Positions 27,158 through 37,010 of a DNA stretch of 52,944 bases are shown here, piece by piece. This DNA comes from Xenorhabdus griffiniae. GTDB lineage: Bacteria; Pseudomonadota; Gammaproteobacteria; Enterobacterales; Enterobacteriaceae. The DNA is taken from contig NZ_JADEUF010000011.1 of assembly GCF_015163655.1 (NCBI RefSeq), positions 1 through 52,944 of the forward strand, in the 5' to 3' direction. The notes under the pieces were generated by a model. The model ran no database searches. It saw only the letters and a list, made by a program, of their open reading frames with translations, and was not told where the DNA came from. The translations under genes were made by a program, and so were the position numbers. Numbering within the stretch: the stretch's first letter is position 1; every line of letters begins with the position of its first letter.

Positions 27158-27808
27158 TTAGTTACCAATATCTTTATCGATAGTGACAGAAGATAAATAG
27201 TTAAGCAATGCGATATCGTTATCGACTCCCAGTTTGATCATGGCTGATTTCTTCTGGCTACTGATTGTCTTAATACTGCGATTGAGTTTTTTGGCAATAT
27301 CCGTAACAAGAAAGCCTTCAGCGAATAAACGCAGGACTTCGCTCTCTTTAGGAGATAAACGCTTATCCCCATATCCATTAGCATTAACCTTTTCAAGTAA
27401 CTTAGAAACACTTTCAGGCGTAAACTGCTTCCCCTTTTGCAAAGCAGCAAGTGCCTTCGGTAAATCTGTTGGTGCTCCTTGCTTTAACACGATTCCCTCA
27501 ATATCAAGCTCAAGTATCGCACTTAAAATGGCCGGATTATTGTTCATTGTAAGAACAATGATTGCCAATGTTGGGTAATGACGTTTAATATATTTTATCA
27601 GGGTGATCCCATCACCATATTTATCCCCGGGCATTGACAAGTCTGTTATGAGAACATTTGCTTCTATATGTGGCAAGCTATTAATGAGTGTCGTTGAATT
27701 TTCAAATTCACCGACGACATTAATCCACTCAATTTGTTCAAGTGACTTGCGGATGCCAAACAAAACGATGGGATGGTCATCGGCAATAATGACATTAAGG
27801 TTATTCAT
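27158..27808 (-). CDS. rcsB: Response regulator RcsB
   Basis: RcsB is the transcription factor of the Rcs phosphorelay, controlling capsule, motility and envelope genes. The 216-residue protein has a receiver domain (IIADDHP, phospho-acceptor Asp in LITDLSMPG) and a LuxR-type DNA-binding helix-turn-helix (LSPKESEVLRLFAEG...SIKTISSQKKSAM). It is almost identical to E. coli RcsB. The frame extends 15 codons upstream into rcsD, but the ATG at 27808 matches the family and directly follows the rcsD stop. Confidence 0.97.
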   Translation of the reverse strand: MNNLNVIIADDHPIVLFGIRKSLEQIEWINVVGEFENSTTLINSLPHIEANVLITDLSMPGDKYGDGITLIKYIKRHYPTLAIIVLTMNNNPAILSAILELDIEGIVLKQGAPTDLPKALAALQKGKQFTPESVSKLLEKVNANGYGDKRLSPKESEVLRLFAEGFLVTDIAKKLNRSIKTISSQKKSAMIKLGVDNDIALLNYLSSVTIDKDIGN

Positions 27809-27809
27809 A

Positions 27810-30545
27810 TTATTGGTTACCTTGCTGCAACAGCTTTGTGACAAAAGAATCAATGAAGCTGATGCTATTTTTAATTTCTACTTCATTATTGTCTGCTATG
27901 TGTTCTTCCAACGCCTCACATGATGACCTAAGAAATTTTAAATCTAACATAGCAAATGCACCCTTAAGGCGGTGTACCGTTTGCGAAAGTGATATCAAAT
28001 CATGTCGTTCTACATCAGTATACAGTCTGGTAATGTCCATAGGTACTGTCTCTATAAACAATTTCCTGTAATCACTGTCTGCCAACTGAGTTTGATATCT
28101 TTTGAGGATATCACAAATACCACTATCAACATTCTCAAATAAATCAACACGATTAGCTAAATCATCTGCTGATTTAGGCGTTTCTCTGGTGCCATCTAAA
28201 CGGAAATTTTCTTCGACCAGAAACGATATTGCATTAATAATATCATCAGCAAGATTGTAATTGCACTGAACCATTCCCTGCTTCAACTGCTTAAATCCTG
28301 CTAAACTCCCCACTAATAATATAGTTGGTTTTTCAGGTTTGTACTGTTTTTCCTCTTTGTACAGCCTATCCGTAAGGATAATATCGTATTCTTCCGTAAT
28401 ACCTTCTTTTCTTTTATCAAAATATGCAGCACCATAATTATTGAGATAATTATGGACGATTTTGCTGATTTCAGGGTTATTGATATCAGTTAAAACCGTG
28501 ATCCCTTCCAAAAGCGGAGGCGTTTCGCTATTTCCATCATCATGGTGCGATAGGGGCAGATTGATAACATAATGTGTTCCCAACCCCAACTTACTTCTAA
28601 TATCAAGGCTTCCTCCCATTCTTTTGCTCAACTGATTACATAAATAAAAAGTCATGCCAGAATTTGTAGAGTACTTATCTTGTACGGATTGGTTCAGAAA
28701 AGGATAAGTTAAGCTGGTTAGATCTTTTTCACTTAAACCAGCGCCACTATCCATCAACTCAATCTGAATCTGGTTATCATACTTACCTGAACCGTTAACA
28801 ACCAATGATATTTTACCATAGCTGGTCATCGTTATTGCATAATTAAATAACAATGTAACAATTTTACTTAATGCTGCTTTTTCTCCTATGAATAAAGACT
28901 CACGAGAAATATTAAAATGATAATAAACTCTCAAACCTTTGGCATTTAATATCGGCAAAGAGGTTTTCAAAATATCTTCTAATTGTGAAGATAGGGAAAA
29001 TATTTCGTTTTCCGGCTGCCAATCTCCCAACTCCAACTCATTGAGTAACGAAACATTTTCAACCCATTCGGTGATATATTTTGTTTTATCTAATAACTTA
29101 CCTAATAGCTTTTGCCTATTTTCATCTTGTAACAGTTGCTTCAATTGGTTGGTAATATCATTAATACTACTAACAGGTTCTTTTATTTCATTATTAATAT
29201 TTGAAAGCATAGAACGCCTGATCTGAATACTTTTATCATATTCACGATGAGCAAATTGCAATCGTTTATTTGCCAAAATTTCCTGATCTTTGTCTTGCAG
29301 TAAAAACAAGTAAGTTTCTGGTAATAAGCTATTGTTATACATTTTTACTTCATAAACCGCTTCGTCAATGGATGTCTGAATGACACCATGATGTTGTTGC
29401 GCCATCGCTCTCACTTTATTCAAATCCAGATGGGGTATTAACTGCTCCGCAATTTTATTCATTATCATTACTTGATTTGATTCAAAATCATAAACCACGA
29501 CGCCAACAGGAATATTGGAGATAATATCACCATTTAGGGTATTCCTAATTTTCAGTTCATGATCCATAGCAGCATTCGGTGCAATATATCGCCTACGGAT
29601 ATAGAATAACCCGCTTAAAGAAAACAGAAAGAAAAACAATATCGAAAGCAAAAGCCAGACATTCCTGAACAACAAGTCTACAATCAGTGCCTTCAATGGA
29701 ACTTGATAAATCAATTTATACGGCATGACATCAAGAGGCTGAGAAAATTCTAACCAAAAGCCGCTCAATGAAACCTCAGCTTTATCGGAAGCTTCGGGTT
29801 CATGTAAGTTGATCGCAGTCAATCGGAAGTCTGCTGGTGACATATCAACCGGCAGGAGATTATTAATGGGTAAATCAAAAGCAATAATGGTGGTTAATTG
29901 CCCTGTTGCATTAAATGCAGCTTTATAGGTGTAGAAATAAATATTTTCACCACGTAATACATTAATGGAAGAAATACTCTCTTTTTCTTCCAAAGCAGAA
30001 GACTGCTCCAACATCTCGGTGCGTTTGGTTTCAGAATTCAACGTCAGATAGCTCTCTTTGAACCTGATTTCTGGTTTTAGAATCGGATAGGTTGTTATCA
30101 ATAACAAATTATTATCCTGCCCATTGAGGTAGTACATAGACAAGTATTCATTATGGGCCCCCCAGAGAATATCCAAATAGCCAGATAAATGCTCAGCAAG
30201 TTGGACACTTGAGTCGTTATATTGACCAAAAATAATGGCATCAACAGACTGATAACGATTTTCTAGCCAATAGACATCGGGACGCAATTTAAACAATGGC
30301 GTATTCTCCTGAGAGGAGATTGGCAGAGTATTTGACTGCTCAAAAATATGACTGGCATGGTAACGATAATCTTTAATCTGCAATCTCATCTTAGCGGTTA
30401 CACTACTGATAGCATATTTTTTCTCCATCAACCAAATATCAAAATAGTTATACCCGAATAAAAATAGAGACGTAAAAAGCAAAGTAACAAATAACGCGTA
30501 AAAACGAGGAATAGCAGATGGCTTGATAGGTGGTTGTTTATACAT
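27810..30545 (-). CDS. rcsD: Phosphotransferase RcsD
   Basis: RcsD (YojN) relays phosphate from RcsC to RcsB. The 911-residue protein has an N-terminal transmembrane helix (about 15-35), a large periplasmic domain, a second helix near 290-310, and a histidine-kinase-like core lacking a proper H box. A degenerate receiver-like stretch follows, then a C-terminal HPt domain with His858 (VHRLKGAFAMLD). The domain order and length fit E. coli RcsD (890 residues), though the periplasmic part is poorly conserved. Its stop is one base before the rcsB start, so the two are co-translated. E. coli ompC is not next to it. Confidence 0.94.
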   Translation of the reverse strand: MYKQPPIKPSAIPRFYALFVTLLFTSLFLFGYNYFDIWLMEKKYAISSVTAKMRLQIKDYRYHASHIFEQSNTLPISSQENTPLFKLRPDVYWLENRYQSVDAIIFGQYNDSSVQLAEHLSGYLDILWGAHNEYLSMYYLNGQDNNLLLITTYPILKPEIRFKESYLTLNSETKRTEMLEQSSALEEKESISSINVLRGENIYFYTYKAAFNATGQLTTIIAFDLPINNLLPVDMSPADFRLTAINLHEPEASDKAEVSLSGFWLEFSQPLDVMPYKLIYQVPLKALIVDLLFRNVWLLLSILFFFLFSLSGLFYIRRRYIAPNAAMDHELKIRNTLNGDIISNIPVGVVVYDFESNQVMIMNKIAEQLIPHLDLNKVRAMAQQHHGVIQTSIDEAVYEVKMYNNSLLPETYLFLLQDKDQEILANKRLQFAHREYDKSIQIRRSMLSNINNEIKEPVSSINDITNQLKQLLQDENRQKLLGKLLDKTKYITEWVENVSLLNELELGDWQPENEIFSLSSQLEDILKTSLPILNAKGLRVYYHFNISRESLFIGEKAALSKIVTLLFNYAITMTSYGKISLVVNGSGKYDNQIQIELMDSGAGLSEKDLTSLTYPFLNQSVQDKYSTNSGMTFYLCNQLSKRMGGSLDIRSKLGLGTHYVINLPLSHHDDGNSETPPLLEGITVLTDINNPEISKIVHNYLNNYGAAYFDKRKEGITEEYDIILTDRLYKEEKQYKPEKPTILLVGSLAGFKQLKQGMVQCNYNLADDIINAISFLVEENFRLDGTRETPKSADDLANRVDLFENVDSGICDILKRYQTQLADSDYRKLFIETVPMDITRLYTDVERHDLISLSQTVHRLKGAFAMLDLKFLRSSCEALEEHIADNNEVEIKNSISFIDSFVTKLLQQGNQ

Positions 30546-30718
30546 TCTTTGGATGGTTGCCTTTAGTATGAATATATTTTGTTCAATACGACATTGAATC
30601 GTCGCTAAATAAGCCGGTGTACTGTGCTTAATATTAGCAGGTTAGCCAATGAAAAGGCCATTACAGATCGAAGATTGAGCAAACAGTAAAAAAAACACAA
30701 TTTTTTTTCTTTAGGGAC

Positions 30719-30747
30719 TAGACACATCAAAATGATATAGGCATAAT
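30719..30747 (+). promoter_or_regulatory. Promoter of the tRNA-Ser/tRNA-Thr unit
   Basis: TAGACA (30719-30724) and CATAAT (30742-30747) are 17 bp apart, with a GC-rich discriminator (CTCGCGCC) just before the tRNA, typical of stringently controlled stable-RNA promoters. Confidence 0.65.
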
Positions 30748-30757
30748 CTCGCGCCAT

Positions 30758-30845
<88 letters not shown>

Positions 30846-30851
30846 AATTTC

Positions 30852-30927
<76 letters not shown>

Positions 30928-30935
30928 TATAAAAT

Positions 30936-31025
30936 CAACATGTTATAATGTTGAAGCGAACGCCCTGATAGTTGATTATGACACAAATGCGTCATGATAG
31001 ATTATCAGGGCGTCGATCTTTTTGG
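30936..31025 (+). terminator. Hairpins after the tRNA genes, likely terminator region
   Basis: A small hairpin (CAACAT/ATGTTG, 30936-30953) is followed by a large one (30961-31012). The large one has outer arms CGCCCTGATA and TATCAGGGCG and inner arms ATGAC and GTCAT, then CTTTTT. The long stem differs from the short GC hairpins used elsewhere in the window. Confidence 0.5.
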
Positions 31026-31119
31026 CGTCCCCAGTGAACCAATTGGCGATAAAGCGAGCACTTCGATTGACTCCCAGCTCACCATGACTCGTTATGCACT
31101 TCCGCCTCAATTGCTTTGA
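30994..31119 (+). CDS. Possible 41-codon gene remnant
   Basis: An ATG at 30994 opens 41 codons with natural-looking composition: it begins MIDYQGVDLFGVPSEPIG and ends TMTRYALPPQLL. I do not recognise it. There is no ribosome binding site, and the start lies inside the large hairpin after tRNA-Thr. It overlaps the end of the acyltransferase gene on the other strand by a few bases. It may be the tail of a gene whose 5' end was lost when sequence was joined next to the tRNA, or chance. Confidence 0.25.
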   Translation: MIDYQGVDLFGVPSEPIGDKASTSIDSQLTMTRYALPPQLL

Positions 31120-32204
31120 GTTATCACAATGGAAATAACCATTAATAATAAAACTGACAAAAGATAAAAAGATAGCAGTGTGTATTTTCTATAATTAAGC
31201 CTTCTGAATGGTTTTTCAACAAAGTGATAGCTTAAACATGCTACGGAAAATGAAATAACGATAATAACACTTGAATTAATTTTATTTAACTCTATTCCTC
31301 TGTATGTTGAAAACATAATTATAGGCCAATGCCAAAGATAAAAAGAATATGATACCTTCCCTATATATGAAGATATTGAATTTGAAAGTATTCTGTTGAA
31401 AATCCCAAACTTATTTCCATTATATGATACTATAAATAGTGCCGCCCCTATAACAACGGGTAAAGATAAAAATCCGGGGAATTGACTATTTTTATTAATA
31501 AGAAAAGCACTTGATAATATGAGAAAAAATCCTAAAACCGATGTCACATGAATCCATTCATCCTTTACTTTTATTCTTCTATAGTTAATAGCCAATACTG
31601 CACCCGACAGTAGCTCAAAAAACCGAAAAGGCAACATCATATAGGCCAAATGCTTATCATGAATGACACAATACTGTGATGAAAATAGGGATAAAAATAA
31701 AACTACCGATAAAACAACAAAATTTATACGGAGATCTTTTTTCTTATAAAGAAGAAAGAGCATGACAGGCCAGATCAAGTAAAATTGTTCTTCTATTGAT
31801 AATGACCACGTGTGAATAAGAGGCTCTCTGCCAGATAAGATAATATAGTCAGGAATACTGTAGAAATAAAAATTACTAGCTCCAATGATAGAAAATAATG
31901 CACTTTTTGAAAATGATACCAAGTCAACCGCTAATAAATTATACCAACAATATATAAATAAAGGTATTAACATAAAAATAAATGCTGGTAATAATCTTTT
32001 TGCCCTTCGGCTATAAAAATGACCAAAAGAAAATACGCCCGTTCTTATTTCTTTCTCAATTATTGAAGTTATCAAAAATCCAGATATAACGAAAAAAACA
32101 TCTACGCCTACAAATCCTCCCGGAACTGGGAAATGTACATGGTAAAAAACAACCAACAATACCGCGAGAGCTCTTAACCCATTGATGTCAGGCCTAAATT
32201 TCAC
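31107..32204 (-). CDS. Membrane-bound O-acyltransferase, acyltransferase-3 (OafA) family
   Basis: AT3 proteins transfer acetyl or other acyl groups across the inner membrane onto surface glycans such as O-antigen, capsule or Nod factors. The 365-residue protein has about ten transmembrane helices, the early RPDINGLRALAVLLVVFYH motif with the conserved His, the RRAKRLLPA and SLSIEEQFYLIWP motifs, and FVEKPFRR at the end. It lacks the C-terminal SGNH esterase domain of longer relatives. The start is GTG at 32204 with AGAGG upstream; an upstream ATG at 32237 is less likely. It looks more AT-rich than its neighbours and stands next to tRNA genes, which suggests acquisition. The acceptor glycan is unknown. 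Confidence 0.85.
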   Translation of the reverse strand: MKFRPDINGLRALAVLLVVFYHVHFPVPGGFVGVDVFFVISGFLITSIIEKEIRTGVFSFGHFYSRRAKRLLPAFIFMLIPLFIYCWYNLLAVDLVSFSKSALFSIIGASNFYFYSIPDYIILSGREPLIHTWSLSIEEQFYLIWPVMLFLLYKKKDLRINFVVLSVVLFLSLFSSQYCVIHDKHLAYMMLPFRFFELLSGAVLAINYRRIKVKDEWIHVTSVLGFFLILSSAFLINKNSQFPGFLSLPVVIGAALFIVSYNGNKFGIFNRILSNSISSYIGKVSYSFYLWHWPIIMFSTYRGIELNKINSSVIIVISFSVACLSYHFVEKPFRRLNYRKYTLLSFYLLSVLLLMVISIVITQSN

Positions 32205-32353
32205 AATATAACCTCTTGAATTATATATGAAAAACATGCATTAAAAAATGCAAAGGAAAGTATTGTATTACTCGAATCATCCACTGCTATATCCCTTATC
32301 TCACCAAGATCATCAACAAACTGGAGGATATCATTCCAGCTCTCAATAGCGTT
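32201..32353 (-). pseudogene. Possible 3' end of a lost gene upstream of the acyltransferase
   Basis: On the reverse strand an open frame of about 50 codons runs without an ATG (WNDILQFVDDLGEIRD, then VDDSSNTILS) and ends TGA, overlapping the acyltransferase GTG start in the pattern GTGA. That overlap is typical of adjacent operon genes, so this may be the remaining tail of a former upstream gene. The family is not recognised. Confidence 0.3.
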
Positions 32354-32661
32354 TCAAAATGATTTGCTACTTCATTGTCCTCGTTAGCTTAATGACCGCA
32401 TCCAGGCCATAACATAATTTAAAACACGAATAAATTATGTTACTCAACAAAGAAGTTTCTAGTTATTTTTTAACTTAATATACTTCTGCTTTCTTAGTGA
32501 TTTTCTCCGAATCACATAGCTTGATAACGCCTTATTCAATGCCACCAAAAATGTAATTATTTATTTACACACTGTGTACTATAGATTTGACAGACATAAA
32601 TCAATCATTTAACCTGCAAGTCTTATAACTATTTCTCAACATATTCAGAAATGAGGATCGC
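32354..32661. other. Intergenic region with tyrP control sites
   Basis: About 300 bp. The part nearest tyrP holds two TyrR-like boxes and a -35 element. The rest is AT-rich with no gene seen. A 19-bp sequence ending at 32363 recurs at 40548-40566. Confidence 0.5.
32552..32592 (+). promoter_or_regulatory. Two TyrR boxes and -35 element of tyrP
   Basis: TGTAATTATTTATTTACA (32552-32569) fits the TyrR consensus TGTAAA-N6-TTTACA with one change. A second, weaker box TGTACT-N6-TTGACA (32575-32592) follows 23 bp on. The TTGACA of the second box is a perfect -35, with TAACCT 17 bp further. E. coli tyrP has the same strong-plus-weak arrangement, giving repression with tyrosine and activation with phenylalanine. 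Confidence 0.7.
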
Positions 32662-33867
32662 GTGAAAAATCGCACTATTGGCAGTATTTTTATCGTTGCT
32701 GGAACGACGATTGGCGCAGGAATGCTAGCAATGCCATTGGCAACGGCAGGTGTGGGATTTGGAACTACATTTGCTATGTTAGTCGCCCTGTGGGCTTTAA
32801 TGAGTTATACAGCACTCTTGCTCGTGGAAGTGTATCAACATAATGAGTTTAATACTGGATTAGGAACTATCGCGAAACGCTACCTTGGGTTAGGTGGGCA
32901 GGTGTTGACTGGCTTTAGTATGCTCTTCCTTATGTATGCCCTGACAACAGCTTATATTAGTGGTGCGGGTGAGTTACTGGCGGCTTCCCTCTCTTCTTGG
33001 TTAGATAAACCCATTTCTGTCTCTGCTGGGATCATCATTTTTACTATTATTGGTGGTGGGGTCGTCTGTATTGGCACCCAATCTGTCGATTTGATTAACC
33101 GCCTGCTGTTTACCGCTAAAATCGTTTTTCTGGTGATCGTACTCGGCGTCATGATGCCTCATGTTGATAAAATCAACCTGATCTCCATGCCCATTGAGCA
33201 AGGATTAGCACTCTCTGCTATACCGGTCATTTTTACTTCATTCGGGTTTCACGGGAGTGTGCCAAGCATCGTTGCCTATATGGGAGGCGATACCAACAAG
33301 CTACGGAAAATCTTTGTTATTGGCAGTGCCATTCCCCTGTTAGCCTATATTCTGTGGCAATTGGTGACGCTCGGCGCGATTTCTTCAAATACATTTGTTG
33401 GCATTCTTGCACAAGAGTCTGGCCTGAATGGATTATTGAAAGCAGTCAGAGAGATTGTCGCTGTACCTAAAGTGGAGTTTGCCGTTCATCTGTTTGCTGA
33501 TCTCGCGCTAGCTACCTCGTTTCTCGGTGTTGCCTTAGGGTTATTTGATTACCTTGCTGACCTGTTTAAGCGCCGTAATCACGCCAAAGGGCGTTTACAA
33601 ACAGGGTTAATGACTTTTGTTCCTCCCTTGTTCTGTGCACTGTATTACCCTAATTTTGTTATGGCACTGACATTCGCGGCTGTTGCCCTCTCTATTCTCG
33701 CCCTATTATTGCCTTGCCTGCTGGTTTGGCGTAGCCGTGAAGAAAACCAGGGCAGTTATCGTGTCATGGGGGGTAAGCCTGCATTAGTCTTTGTTTTCCT
33801 GTGTGGACTTGCAGTGATTGCCATTCAAATTGGCATTGTTACAGGTATATTGCCAAACATAGGGTAA
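32662..33867 (+). CDS. tyrP: Tyrosine-specific permease TyrP
   Basis: TyrP imports tyrosine by proton symport across the inner membrane. The 401-residue protein has 11 predicted helices and the signatures of the aromatic amino acid permease family ([53 protein letters not shown]). It is close to E. coli TyrP along its length. The start is GTG with GAGGA upstream. Two TyrR-like boxes upstream support the assignment to tyrP rather than mtr or a general HAAAP transporter. Confidence 0.92.
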   Translation: MKNRTIGSIFIVAGTTIGAGMLAMPLATAGVGFGTTFAMLVALWALMSYTALLLVEVYQHNEFNTGLGTIAKRYLGLGGQVLTGFSMLFLMYALTTAYISGAGELLAASLSSWLDKPISVSAGIIIFTIIGGGVVCIGTQSVDLINRLLFTAKIVFLVIVLGVMMPHVDKINLISMPIEQGLALSAIPVIFTSFGFHGSVPSIVAYMGGDTNKLRKIFVIGSAIPLLAYILWQLVTLGAISSNTFVGILAQESGLNGLLKAVREIVAVPKVEFAVHLFADLALATSFLGVALGLFDYLADLFKRRNHAKGRLQTGLMTFVPPLFCALYYPNFVMALTFAAVALSILALLLPCLLVWRSREENQGSYRVMGGKPALVFVFLCGLAVIAIQIGIVTGILPNIG

Positions 33868-33933
33868 GTTTATCCTGTCGAAGGTTATCCGCATTAATAC
33901 TGACGCGGATAACCTTGTAGCATTTTCGTTTAA

Positions 33934-34476
33934 TTAAAAGCTCAAGCCAGCGCCAACATAAAAACCATCAGAAACCTTGTTATTACGATGACCATGACTA
34001 CCCCGTATATCAATGACACGGTAGCCAACATCTACACTCAGAGGTCTGAAAAGCGTATAACGCACTCCCCCTGTCGCTTCCGTATAAGAATCCATACCTG
34101 ATGTTAAGCCTGATGGCGAACCGTAAGCCTCCCCATACAGCGATAAAGAAGAAGTCACAGCCCAACTAAGGCCAGCACCGACGGCCAATGCTGCGCCATC
34201 TTTCCCATCTTTGGGGGACAAATAAAGCCCTTTCGCGCCAACATTTGCAGCTAATGGACCCAATGGTAGACCGAAGCCTAAACCTAAACTGCCAAGCTGG
34301 CCATTATGGTCACTGCGAGTCCAGTTACCCGTCAGAGACAAGCCGGCATATTTATCACCAATCCCCACTGAGGTGCTGGTACTGTGTTTTCCCACTTGAG
34401 CATCTATAGAGAAAGCATTTGCTGAGCCAGCTATAAAGAGCAAACTAGCGGCGCCAATAGCAATAAAGCCTTTCAT
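33934..34476 (-). CDS. yfaZ: YfaZ family outer-membrane protein
   Basis: The 180-residue protein begins with a clear signal peptide (MKGFIAIGAASLLFIAGSANA, cut before FSIDAQ). It continues as alternating beta-strands rich in Gly, Tyr and Leu and ends in Phe (YVGAGLSF), as outer-membrane barrels do. It matches E. coli YfaZ in length and ending. A longer frame exists, but AAGGATAAG precedes the ATG at 34476. Its transport role is unknown. In E. coli the arn and pmrD genes separate yfaZ from menE; here they are absent. Confidence 0.85.
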   Translation of the reverse strand: MKGFIAIGAASLLFIAGSANAFSIDAQVGKHSTSTSVGIGDKYAGLSLTGNWTRSDHNGQLGSLGLGFGLPLGPLAANVGAKGLYLSPKDGKDGAALAVGAGLSWAVTSSLSLYGEAYGSPSGLTSGMDSYTEATGGVRYTLFRPLSVDVGYRVIDIRGSHGHRNNKVSDGFYVGAGLSF

Positions 34477-34601
34477 AATCTTATCCTTTAATGAATCAAT
34501 GCCTATATGGGCTAAGGTATTGTACTTAAACCGACGCGGAGACATAGACGACAAAAAAGCAAGGAAATGTTTAGATTTATAAAGATACGTAAATAGCGTT
34601 A

Positions 34602-36023
34602 TCATTTATTAGATTTACTATTTATCTCCGTTATCCACTGCATAACTTGTTGGCGAGAAACCTTTATTCCGCCATTTTTCAGTTGAGCAGGTAACACATA
34701 GCAGGCAACAGGTCGCTGGAAAGCCGCGGTTTTATCCGCAAGCCAATCAATAATTGTCTCTGTTAGTGCAGGATACTGAGTTTCAATTACCGCTACTGGC
34801 CGATGACCGAATTCAATATCAGGAATGGGAACAACAAAACTCTGTTCAATTTGAGGATGTTGGTTAATGATCCGCTCAATATCTTCTGGCTGGATACCCT
34901 CCCCACCACTAAAAAATTGGTTATCGATACGCCCTAAAATCCGCAACTCTCCCTGTTCAAATACGCCTCGATCACGGGTTGAAAACCATCCTTCGTTATC
35001 TGCCAATGGCTGCAATCCTCCATTAACCCAATAACCCATCGCGATACTATCAGCACGGAGCTGAATTTCTTCATCGACTAAGCGAATGGATTTTCCGGGG
35101 AGCGGATTGCCTACCCCAGGCAACCCATCAGCGCGTTTTGCGCAAACAGTGGATGCCATTTCTGTCAACCCATAGCCACACCAACAACGAATACCCAGTT
35201 CTTCAGCCTGTTGGGGCAGTGACGTCGGTATCATTGCGCCTCCCAATAACACTTCTTTTAATGTCAATGGATAGTTATGGGGTTGTTCCAGCAAACGCCA
35301 TAGTTGAGTAGGTACAAGTGATGCATGGGTACAACCAGACAGCGCACGATCCAGCGGGTGTAAATCCCGCAGCACTAATGTTGCGCCTGTTTGTAACCAA
35401 CGCCAAAGGATCCCCTGGCCTGAAACATGAAACAAGGGCAATGACAGTAACCAACTATCATCTGGCTGAAAATTCATACAGGAAAGAATACTTTGAGCGC
35501 TGGCAAGATGAGCACCTATGGAGTGTACCGCAGCCTTGGGTAACCCAGAAGAGCCAGAGGTCAGGATCATACTGGCAGGGCGTTGACTTTCCCACATCAC
35601 CAACAGGTTGTTTTTTGCACGCCCATCATGTTTCGCCGGAAACTTTTGTTGCCACTCAAGTCTCTTAACTGGCATAACAGGTGAAGGCGAATTCGTGAAA
35701 TCCACCCCATAATCCATATTGAGATGGGGCAATAGCTCCGCCAGCAACCGATCAGGTAACTGAGGATTAAGAAGTAACGCCCTGGCACCACATCGCAGGA
35801 TAGCCAGGTAACATAACAGAAGTTCCGCGCTGTTTTTACCTCTCAGGATCACACCACTACCTTCCATAACACCCTGTAGGTGGAAATGGACAGCAATAGC
35901 ATTGATGCTTTGCGTTAATTGATGCCAGGTTAGCTGCTCATCATCTAACTGAATAGCTTGTTTTTCAGGTAAGGATGTAGCCCAATGCTGCCACGGCCAT
36001 TGAGTCCACTCTATTACTGACAT
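34602..36023 (-). CDS. menE: o-Succinylbenzoate-CoA ligase
   Basis: MenE activates o-succinylbenzoate with CoA and ATP in menaquinone synthesis. The 473-residue protein belongs to the ANL adenylating superfamily: P-loop-like [18 protein letters not shown], the [10 protein letters not shown] motif, the hinge [16 protein letters not shown], and a C-terminal lysine in [11 protein letters not shown]. It is the last gene of menDHBCE, and its start overlaps the end of menC by 10 bases, implying coupled translation. Confidence 0.93.
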   Translation of the reverse strand: MSVIEWTQWPWQHWATSLPEKQAIQLDDEQLTWHQLTQSINAIAVHFHLQGVMEGSGVILRGKNSAELLLCYLAILRCGARALLLNPQLPDRLLAELLPHLNMDYGVDFTNSPSPVMPVKRLEWQQKFPAKHDGRAKNNLLVMWESQRPASMILTSGSSGLPKAAVHSIGAHLASAQSILSCMNFQPDDSWLLSLPLFHVSGQGILWRWLQTGATLVLRDLHPLDRALSGCTHASLVPTQLWRLLEQPHNYPLTLKEVLLGGAMIPTSLPQQAEELGIRCWCGYGLTEMASTVCAKRADGLPGVGNPLPGKSIRLVDEEIQLRADSIAMGYWVNGGLQPLADNEGWFSTRDRGVFEQGELRILGRIDNQFFSGGEGIQPEDIERIINQHPQIEQSFVVPIPDIEFGHRPVAVIETQYPALTETIIDWLADKTAAFQRPVACYVLPAQLKNGGIKVSRQQVMQWITEINSKSNK

Positions 36024-36994
36024 TTATGACTCCACACCATAGCCAGCTTATCCAGCATGACACATGGCATATGGCTCTCTGGCCAACAACGAATAAGTTG
36101 TGACTGGATAAGATCCAAAGTATCCAAACCCGGAAGTGAATCCGGTGTGAGCCATTGCGCAAGACGCGCCAATTGTGTCAAGCCAAAGCTAGTTTCAATG
36201 CTGGAGCTAATAACAGCCTCTAACCCTAACTGATGTGCTTCAGTAATTAATTGACGGCAACGGTCAATACTGCCTGTCAATGTTGGTTTGATGATAATAG
36301 CAGCAACACCCTCCTGAGCTTCTACAGTAAAACCGGCTTCACGGACACTTTCATCCCATGCAATGGCGATACCCGTTTCACGAGCAAACGCCAGAGATTC
36401 ATCCCTGGTTTTGCAGGGTTCTTCGATAAAAGCAATTCGGTGCCGATAATCTGGATTGACATACTTAGCGAAACCCTCTGCTTTTGTACGTGTCCAACTG
36501 CGGTTAGCATCTAATCGTAATCGGAGATCAGGCACCGCTTCAAGCATCACATTGGCTACCATGCCATCCCGTACAGCTTCATACAGCCCCACTTTCACTT
36601 TAGCAATCTTCTGACCTGCCATATTACCCAGACGCAGGATCACATCATCAGGGTCACCGGTACATAACGGTGCCTTGCAATAATTAGCTGTTTCAGGTAA
36701 CTCTCCCCGTAATTCAGCCAGTGCACAGCTTAGGCCAAACGCAACGGAAGGAAGATCGCTCTCTTCTGGCTGTGTCCCTAGACACCAGTGTTGCAGCCAT
36801 TCCACCGCCGATGCTTTAGCTTGTTCAGGCGTTTCATGGCTAAATTCAGGCAATGGGGAAATCTCTCCCCAACCGTCTTGTCCATTTTCCTGCAAGTGCA
36901 CCAAAAACCCGTCACGGGTTTTCAGGCGCTGATAACGCAAAATGATACCTGCCTCCATAGGCAGGCTGAATTGGTACAAAGTTGCTTTACGCAT
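36014..36994 (-). CDS. menC: o-Succinylbenzoate synthase
   Basis: MenC dehydrates SHCHC to o-succinylbenzoate. The 326-residue enolase-superfamily protein has the general-base lysine motif ([10 protein letters not shown]), the metal-ligand segments [10 protein letters not shown] and IAFIEEPC, and IAWDESVRE, with a second lysine in [10 protein letters not shown]. The frame extends upstream, but the ATG at 36994, 16 bp after the menB stop, gives the family N-terminus (MRKATLYQF). It sits between menB and menE, as in E. coli. Confidence 0.93.
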   Translation of the reverse strand: MRKATLYQFSLPMEAGIILRYQRLKTRDGFLVHLQENGQDGWGEISPLPEFSHETPEQAKASAVEWLQHWCLGTQPEESDLPSVAFGLSCALAELRGELPETANYCKAPLCTGDPDDVILRLGNMAGQKIAKVKVGLYEAVRDGMVANVMLEAVPDLRLRLDANRSWTRTKAEGFAKYVNPDYRHRIAFIEEPCKTRDESLAFARETGIAIAWDESVREAGFTVEAQEGVAAIIIKPTLTGSIDRCRQLITEAHQLGLEAVISSSIETSFGLTQLARLAQWLTPDSLPGLDTLDLIQSQLIRCWPESHMPCVMLDKLAMVWSHKCQ

Positions 36995-37010
36995 AATGGA
37001 TGACAACTTA

